Shown piece by piece: positions 32,400 through 36,517 of a stretch of DNA of 36,517 nucleotides. The stretch is from Labrys miyagiensis (GTDB taxonomy: Bacteria > Pseudomonadota > Alphaproteobacteria > Rhizobiales > Labraceae). Within the stretch, counting starts at the first letter, position 1. Each line of letters begins with the position of its first letter. The DNA lies in the NCBI RefSeq assembly GCF_030160835.1, contig NZ_BSPC01000037.1:1-36517 (forward strand), written 5' to 3'. The notes beneath the pieces are model-generated. The model did not search any database and was not told the origin of the DNA. It saw only the letters and a program-made list of their open reading frames with translations. The position numbers and the translations under genes are program-made.

Positions 32400-33127
32400 C
32401 GGAGTTTGCCCTCGAAACAACTGGTCTCACGCGCAGCTTCGGCACCTTTGTCGCGGTTGACGAGGTCAGCCTCAAGGTGGCGAAGGGACAGCTTTACGGC
32501 TTTCTGGGTCTCAACGGAGCCGGCAAGACGACGACCATCCGAATGCTCACGACCCTGCTTCCACCGACGAGAGGCACGGCGAAACTCTGGGGTCACGACA
32601 TCGCCGCGGATCCGCTCGCCGTCCGCAGGCTCATCGGCCTCGTCAGCGATGAGACGAGCGAAAGCCAATCGGATTGGACGGCTCGCGAATACCTCGCCTA
32701 TTTCTGTCGCATCCGCGGCATCGAGAATGTGCGGGACACGGTGGAGCGCTGTTTGATCAGCGTGGGCCTGGCGGAACGATTCCGGGGCAAGCGCATCGGC
32801 ACCTACAGCACCGGCATGAAACGACGTGTTGAGATCGCTCGTGCTCTCCTCGGCGGCCCTAAGGTGCTGTTCCTGGACGAGCCGACGCGTGGCCTGGACC
32901 TACCAGCCAAGCGGGAGACTTGGAAATTATTGCGCGACCTCGCAACCAGCGAGGATGTCACCACATTCCTCAGTAGCCACGACGCACAGGAAATCCGCAC
33001 GCTATGCACCCAAATCAGCGTCATAGCGACAGGCAAGCTGGTATTCACCGGCTCCGCCCAGGATCTCGGCGCCGATCTGGACACGTTCGAGGACAGCCTG
33101 ATCGAATTACTGACCAAGCGTCGATAA
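32396..33127 (+). CDS. ABC transporter ATP-binding protein (ABC-2 exporter type)
   Basis: The 243-residue ATPase of the CcmA/NatA/DRA class, partner of the permease encoded just before it (4-nt ATGA overlap). Motifs: Walker A GLNGAGKTT (38-46), signature YSTGMKRRVEIARAL (a degenerate LSGGQ, as is common in this class), Walker B VLFLDEPTRGLD and H-loop LSSHD. The frame is open upstream into the permease gene, but ATG 32396 is the natural start. Last gene of the regulator-RND-ABC operon. The 441 bases that follow (33128-33568) contain no gene I can support. Confidence 0.93.
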   Translation: MTEFALETTGLTRSFGTFVAVDEVSLKVAKGQLYGFLGLNGAGKTTTIRMLTTLLPPTRGTAKLWGHDIAADPLAVRRLIGLVSDETSESQSDWTAREYLAYFCRIRGIENVRDTVERCLISVGLAERFRGKRIGTYSTGMKRRVEIARALLGGPKVLFLDEPTRGLDLPAKRETWKLLRDLATSEDVTTFLSSHDAQEIRTLCTQISVIATGKLVFTGSAQDLGADLDTFEDSLIELLTKRR

Positions 33128-33383
33128 CACCCGCTTGGCATCTACGTCGGCGCTGGATTGAACGCGATCTTGGCCAAGCAGCGGCCTGTTCCTAATAACC
33201 TGGGCCGCCCTCAACAAGACGGCCCACTGACAAACGCTCGGCCCACGGGAGACTACGGACAATTCTGCGCCCGAACTGAGCTGCAAAACCTGCAAAGGCG
33301 CGCCGATGGCTCTTGCCCGCCGCGCCACAAGGGCTATCACGACCCCGCAAGCACTACACTTTAATCGGAAACAAAAAAGTGGT

Positions 33384-33453
33384 GAGAAATGCGGGTTAGA
33401 ATCCGTAGGGAATGTTAACAAGAGGATTACGCCGGCAGATGAGGAATGCGGGT
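33384..33453. repeat. Short direct repeat in the 33128-33568 intergenic region
   Basis: GAGAAATGCGGGT (33384-33396) and GAGGAATGCGGGT (33441-33453) match at 12 of 13 positions, 57 bp apart, upstream of the membrane spermidine-synthase-like gene. They could be paired regulator sites or chance. Confidence 0.25.
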
Positions 33454-33568
33454 GGCATGACGAGCGGCGAAGGAGCTAATCGCGGACCGGTCGATATCCC
33501 CATAATGCTTCCCTAATTATCGGTTCCTAGAGCAATTATCAGCCCGTAAGCTTTACCCGTGCATCTGT

Positions 33569-36223
33569 GTGGGGCCCCAATCGGTGACAGCGCAAGACAA
33601 TGTCGCACCCCAGGACAGGCTGACTGTGCTGATTTACCTGTCTGTTGCGTCTGTGTCCGGCGCCGTGATCGCCCTGCAGATCGTCATCATGCGCATTTTC
33701 GCCGTTGGAAGTTGGGCGCATTTTGGCTCGATGGTTGTAAGCCTGGCGATGATGAGCTTCGGCATCACCAGCGTCGTGATGTGCGCGGCGAGTGGCTGGT
33801 TCGAGCATCGTGGCTGGACGCTCGCTACTATTGCGCTTTTTCTCTTTGGCCCATTGCTGATCGCATCGAACCTCCTGGCGCAGCAGATTCCATTCAATGC
33901 CATCTTCCTGATATCCGACCCGGCCCAGAAATGGCGCCTATACGGCAATCTGGCGCTTTACCTGCTGCCGTTCACGGCGGGCGCACTATTCCTGGGTTGC
34001 GTCTTTCTGAAGGCGCGCGCGCATTTTGCCAGAGTCTATTTTGCCGATTTGGCCGGTGCGGGTCTTGGAGGACTTGTCACGCTCGCAAGCCTCTACGTGC
34101 TCCTACCAGAAAATCTCCTCCTTGTTCCGCTTGGCCTGTGGTTGCTTGGCAGCCTGCTTTGGATTGCGCTCCGTCCCGGGCGGGCCAGCCTGGCGACCCT
34201 CGCTATCGCAGCGTTGTCGGCCATCCTCCTTCAAGAGGCAGCGCCGCGCCTCCTCGGCGCAACGACGCTCGCAGTGTCCGACTACAAGGGCGTCGCCTAT
34301 GCGCGCAAATTCCCGGATAGCAGGCTGGTTTACGAAAACGCCTCGCCCTTCGGTCTGTTGCAGGTCTACTCGAGCTCGTACCTGCATTTTGCGCCGGGTC
34401 TTTCGGACAATGCGGCCTTTAACTTGCCCGAGATGCCTGCCAACGCCTATCTCGGCATGTACATCGATGGCGACGGCCCCTTTGGCATTATTCGGAACTT
34501 GTCCGAAGCGGAGGAGGCCTATTTCAGCTTTTTGCCGATGGTCTATCCCTATGTCATCAAGGGCAAGCCGGACACTTTCGTGGTCCAGTTTGGCGGCGGC
34601 ATCTCGACAGCAGTAGCGCTGAGATATTCAGCCCATGTCACAGTTGCGGAAGCCAATCCTGCGATTCTCCAGGCCTTTCGGGATGATCTGGAGATTCGAG
34701 ATTTCACCGGAAGTGTGCTGCGCAATTCAAAAGTGAGCGTCGTGGACTATGACGGCCGTCTTTTTCTCGCTCACTCGCCTCGCACCTATGACGTTGTCGA
34801 CCTTAGCCTCGCTGATTCCACCGGTCTTTCGAGCCCCGGCGGCTTCGCGATCGCTGAAAAATACGCCTACACACGCGAGGCGATGGAGAGCTATATGCGC
34901 GCCTTGGCGCCTGGCGGCGTGCTTTCGGTGACCCTTTGGAACAAGGAAGAGCCGCCGAAATCCATCCTGAAGCTCTACGCCACCATGGCAGAGGCAGCCA
35001 GAGCCGTCGATCCGGCTTCGATTGCGGACCGTTTCTTCGTGGTGTCGAGCTACCTGTCGACGACCACCGTGCTTTACAAGCAGGGCGGCTTCACCCAGGC
35101 GGAGATCGCGCAACTACACGACCACACCCGGGCTATGTCGTTCGACGAGGTCTACTTCCCAGGGCTTCAATTCGACTCCAAACAGATCCAGCCTACCCTC
35201 GAAAGCTATCGCAATAGTATATTTGACAGGCCGAGCGCAGCGCCCGCCTCCTCGCCCTCCACGCAGGACGTCGGTCCGGATGCGCCGACCGTCGATTCAA
35301 ACCCCGCGGGGGATGCGCCCGGCCAATTGCCTTCGACCACAATGGGTCAGATTGCTTGGAACGCGCTTGTCCACGGCGGCTGGAATGACGTCGCAACGGA
35401 CTATGTCTTCGACGCACGCTCGCTTTCCAATGATCGCCCTTATTTCGCAGCCTATGTGAAACCCGCCGATCTGCTCAAGGTGACGGACCGCCTGGACCTT
35501 TTCCAGGATGAATGGGGCTATCTTCTCGTCTGGGCAACTTTTCTGATCGCCATTGTCGCGGCCTCGATGTTGATCGCGATTCCGGTCATGGTCGGATGGC
35601 GGTCTGACTTGGGCCGTTACAGGGGGCTTCTGCGGACGATCGTATATTTTGGTTGCCTTGGCCTCGGTTATATCATGGTGGAAGTGGCGCTGATTGCGAA
35701 GTTCGTCGTGCCACTTGGCAATCCCACCATCTCTGCTTCAATCCTCATCACCGCAATGCTGGTTTTCTCCGGAATTGGCAGCTTGGTGTCGGAGCGCATC
35801 GCGGATGTTGCCCGCATTGCTCTACCGGCGATCCTCTTAGCCATTGGCCTGCTCTTGATCGCCTACGCGTGGTGGCTTGATCCTTTTCTCGGCAGAATTG
35901 GGGCAATGTCCTACGGGCTGCGGATCCTTTGTTGTTTCGCTTTGGTCGCCCCGCCGGCATTCCTTATGGGCTTTCCGATGGCGACCGCGATGACATGGCT
36001 TAGTCGCCTTGGCAAGGAGTCGGTGTTCATTTGGGCGTGGGGTATCAACGGTGCGATGTCCGTGGTCGGTGCGGCAGCAGTTCCGATCGTGGCGACGGCC
36101 TTTGGACTATCTACCGTCCTGACGATCAGCGGCGTTGCCTACCTCGTCGCAATTCTGGCGTTCCGGGCAATCTTCCTGTCACCCAAAAGATCGCAAATCG
36201 CGCTCTCGGCGAAGACGATTTAG
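33569..36223 (+). CDS. Membrane protein with embedded spermidine-synthase-like domain
   Basis: An 884-residue protein. N-terminal block of about eight TM segments (20-225), including YFADLAGAGLGGLVTLASL typical of membrane-bound spermidine-synthase-like proteins. A soluble aminopropyl/methyltransferase-like Rossmann domain follows (about 330-520): VVQFGGGISTAVAL (GGG 342-344), acidic VAEANPA (E361), VVDYDGRLFL (D393-G396) and VVDLSLADS (D411). Then a Ser/Pro-rich linker (about 550-590) and a C-terminal block of about seven TM segments (680-875). The GTG at 33569 is the longest start; GTG 33584 is equally possible, neither with a clear ribosome site. Not a plain SpeE; a modification enzyme acting at the membrane is inferred. 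Converges on pcm with a 4-bp stop overlap. Confidence 0.8.
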   Translation: MGPQSVTAQDNVAPQDRLTVLIYLSVASVSGAVIALQIVIMRIFAVGSWAHFGSMVVSLAMMSFGITSVVMCAASGWFEHRGWTLATIALFLFGPLLIASNLLAQQIPFNAIFLISDPAQKWRLYGNLALYLLPFTAGALFLGCVFLKARAHFARVYFADLAGAGLGGLVTLASLYVLLPENLLLVPLGLWLLGSLLWIALRPGRASLATLAIAALSAILLQEAAPRLLGATTLAVSDYKGVAYARKFPDSRLVYENASPFGLLQVYSSSYLHFAPGLSDNAAFNLPEMPANAYLGMYIDGDGPFGIIRNLSEAEEAYFSFLPMVYPYVIKGKPDTFVVQFGGGISTAVALRYSAHVTVAEANPAILQAFRDDLEIRDFTGSVLRNSKVSVVDYDGRLFLAHSPRTYDVVDLSLADSTGLSSPGGFAIAEKYAYTREAMESYMRALAPGGVLSVTLWNKEEPPKSILKLYATMAEAARAVDPASIADRFFVVSSYLSTTTVLYKQGGFTQAEIAQLHDHTRAMSFDEVYFPGLQFDSKQIQPTLESYRNSIFDRPSAAPASSPSTQDVGPDAPTVDSNPAGDAPGQLPSTTMGQIAWNALVHGGWNDVATDYVFDARSLSNDRPYFAAYVKPADLLKVTDRLDLFQDEWGYLLVWATFLIAIVAASMLIAIPVMVGWRSDLGRYRGLLRTIVYFGCLGLGYIMVEVALIAKFVVPLGNPTISASILITAMLVFSGIGSLVSERIADVARIALPAILLAIGLLLIAYAWWLDPFLGRIGAMSYGLRILCCFALVAPPAFLMGFPMATAMTWLSRLGKESVFIWAWGINGAMSVVGAAAVPIVATAFGLSTVLTISGVAYLVAILAFRAIFLSPKRSQIALSAKTI

Positions 36224-36517
36224 TTGCTGTGCGTACCCTTGATCGTTTCACCTTCAAGCTTGGTGAAGGGGACGAAATTGATGATGCCGCCGCCATAAAT
36301 GTCGGAGCGTGCCACATGGAAGCTGCCATCGGCCTCCTGCTGCTTAACGACTTTCAGAACATGTTGCGCACCCGGCGGCCCGATGGGGATTACCATCATG
36401 CCGCCGGGCTTGAGTTGTTTCAGGAGAGGCGGCGGGATGTGGTCGATGCCACAGGTGACTATGATCTTGTCGAAAGGAGCGTTCTCCTCCCAGCCATAAT
36501 AGCCGTCGGCATTTCGC
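36220..36517 (-). CDS. pcm: Protein-L-isoaspartate O-methyltransferase, 3' part (runs off the window)
   Basis: The 5' end lies beyond 36517, so only the last 98 residues are seen. They read GYYGWEENAPFDKIIVTCGI, then HIPPPLLKQLKPGGMMVIPI and RSDIYGGGIINFVPF. This is the characteristic C-terminal half of PCMT: the DGxxGW..APFD(R/K)I motif, the IPxxLxxQLKxGGxMVIP motif and a terminal VxFVP-like segment. The enzyme methylates L-isoaspartyl residues for repair of aged proteins. Its TAA (36222-36220) overlaps the TAG of the convergent membrane protein gene. Unlike most PCMTs the end is IINFVPF rather than VRFVPL, a minor variation. Confidence 0.9.
   Translation of the reverse strand, partial: RNADGYYGWEENAPFDKIIVTCGIDHIPPPLLKQLKPGGMMVIPIGPPGAQHVLKVVKQQEADGSFHVARSDIYGGGIINFVPFTKLEGETIKGTHSN

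Noticed and set aside
33158-33421. Frames of 68 (plus) and about 100 (minus) codons in the long intergenic region
   Set aside because: No ribosome site, no recognisable segments, and each is the other's shadow.
1-36517. tRNA, rRNA, CRISPR array, phage structural genes
   Set aside because: No tRNA-like cloverleaf, rRNA signature, regular spaced repeats or phage morphogenesis genes were seen on reading both strands.

Overview
The window reads as a chromosomal segment of an alphaproteobacterium, probably of the order Hyphomicrobiales (Rhizobiales; Mesorhizobium/Bosea/Bradyrhizobium-like). This rests on gene style and order only: GC-rich coding sequence, ABC-type sugar uptake with long ATGA-overlapped operons, a Cupin_6/AraC regulator beside OsmC and GFA genes, and IS6/IS66/IS21-type debris. 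No rRNA, tRNA or CRISPR array was seen, so the genus cannot be fixed.

Layout. (1) 146-2177, minus strand: a two-gene operon for an inner-membrane protein and a DegP/HtrA-like periplasmic protease, with a plausible promoter at about 2301-2330. (2) 2430-5830: a decayed accessory patch. It holds two inverted IS6-type transposase remnants with an IS66 tnpA fragment between them, a secreted small protein, a 150-bp inverted-repeat element abutting the 3' end of a broken FAD-dependent oxidoreductase gene, a short HTH gene, small hypothetical genes, and a third IS6-type remnant against the next operon. (3) 5835-16222: an amino-sugar / peptidoglycan-sugar catabolic locus. The leftward arm encodes MurQ etherase, a sugar-binding protein, two permeases, a Gfo/Idh/MocA oxidoreductase and the transport ATPase. 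The rightward arm encodes a MurK/NagK-type kinase, a GntR/HutC regulator, a NagB-II-type SIS protein and NagA. Together they give a complete route from imported MurNAc/GlcNAc through MurNAc-6-P, GlcNAc-6-P and GlcN-6-P to fructose-6-P. The 252-bp divergent promoter region carries a near-identical 17-bp motif facing each arm and a separate 20-bp palindrome.

(4) 16414-18639: OsmC-family and GFA-family genes divergent from a Cupin_6/AraC regulator, followed by a second copy of the 150-bp element. (5) 19092-22629: a three-domain protein (alpha/beta hydrolase, cyclase-like domain, LuxR HTH) followed by an NTF2-like protein, a methyltransferase gene with a large internal deletion, an ABM-like small protein and a 63-residue protein. 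(6) 22828-23356: a 92-bp inverted-repeat element resembling IS21 ends and a small membrane protein.

(7) 23483-33127: a sensor kinase/response regulator pair on the minus strand, and a second response regulator on the plus strand heading an export operon: RND adaptor, RND pump, ABC-2-type permease and ABC ATPase, with overlapping junctions after the adaptor. (8) 33569-36517: an 884-residue membrane protein with an embedded spermidine-synthase-like domain. It converges with a 4-bp stop-codon overlap on the 3' part of a protein-L-isoaspartate methyltransferase gene that runs off the window.
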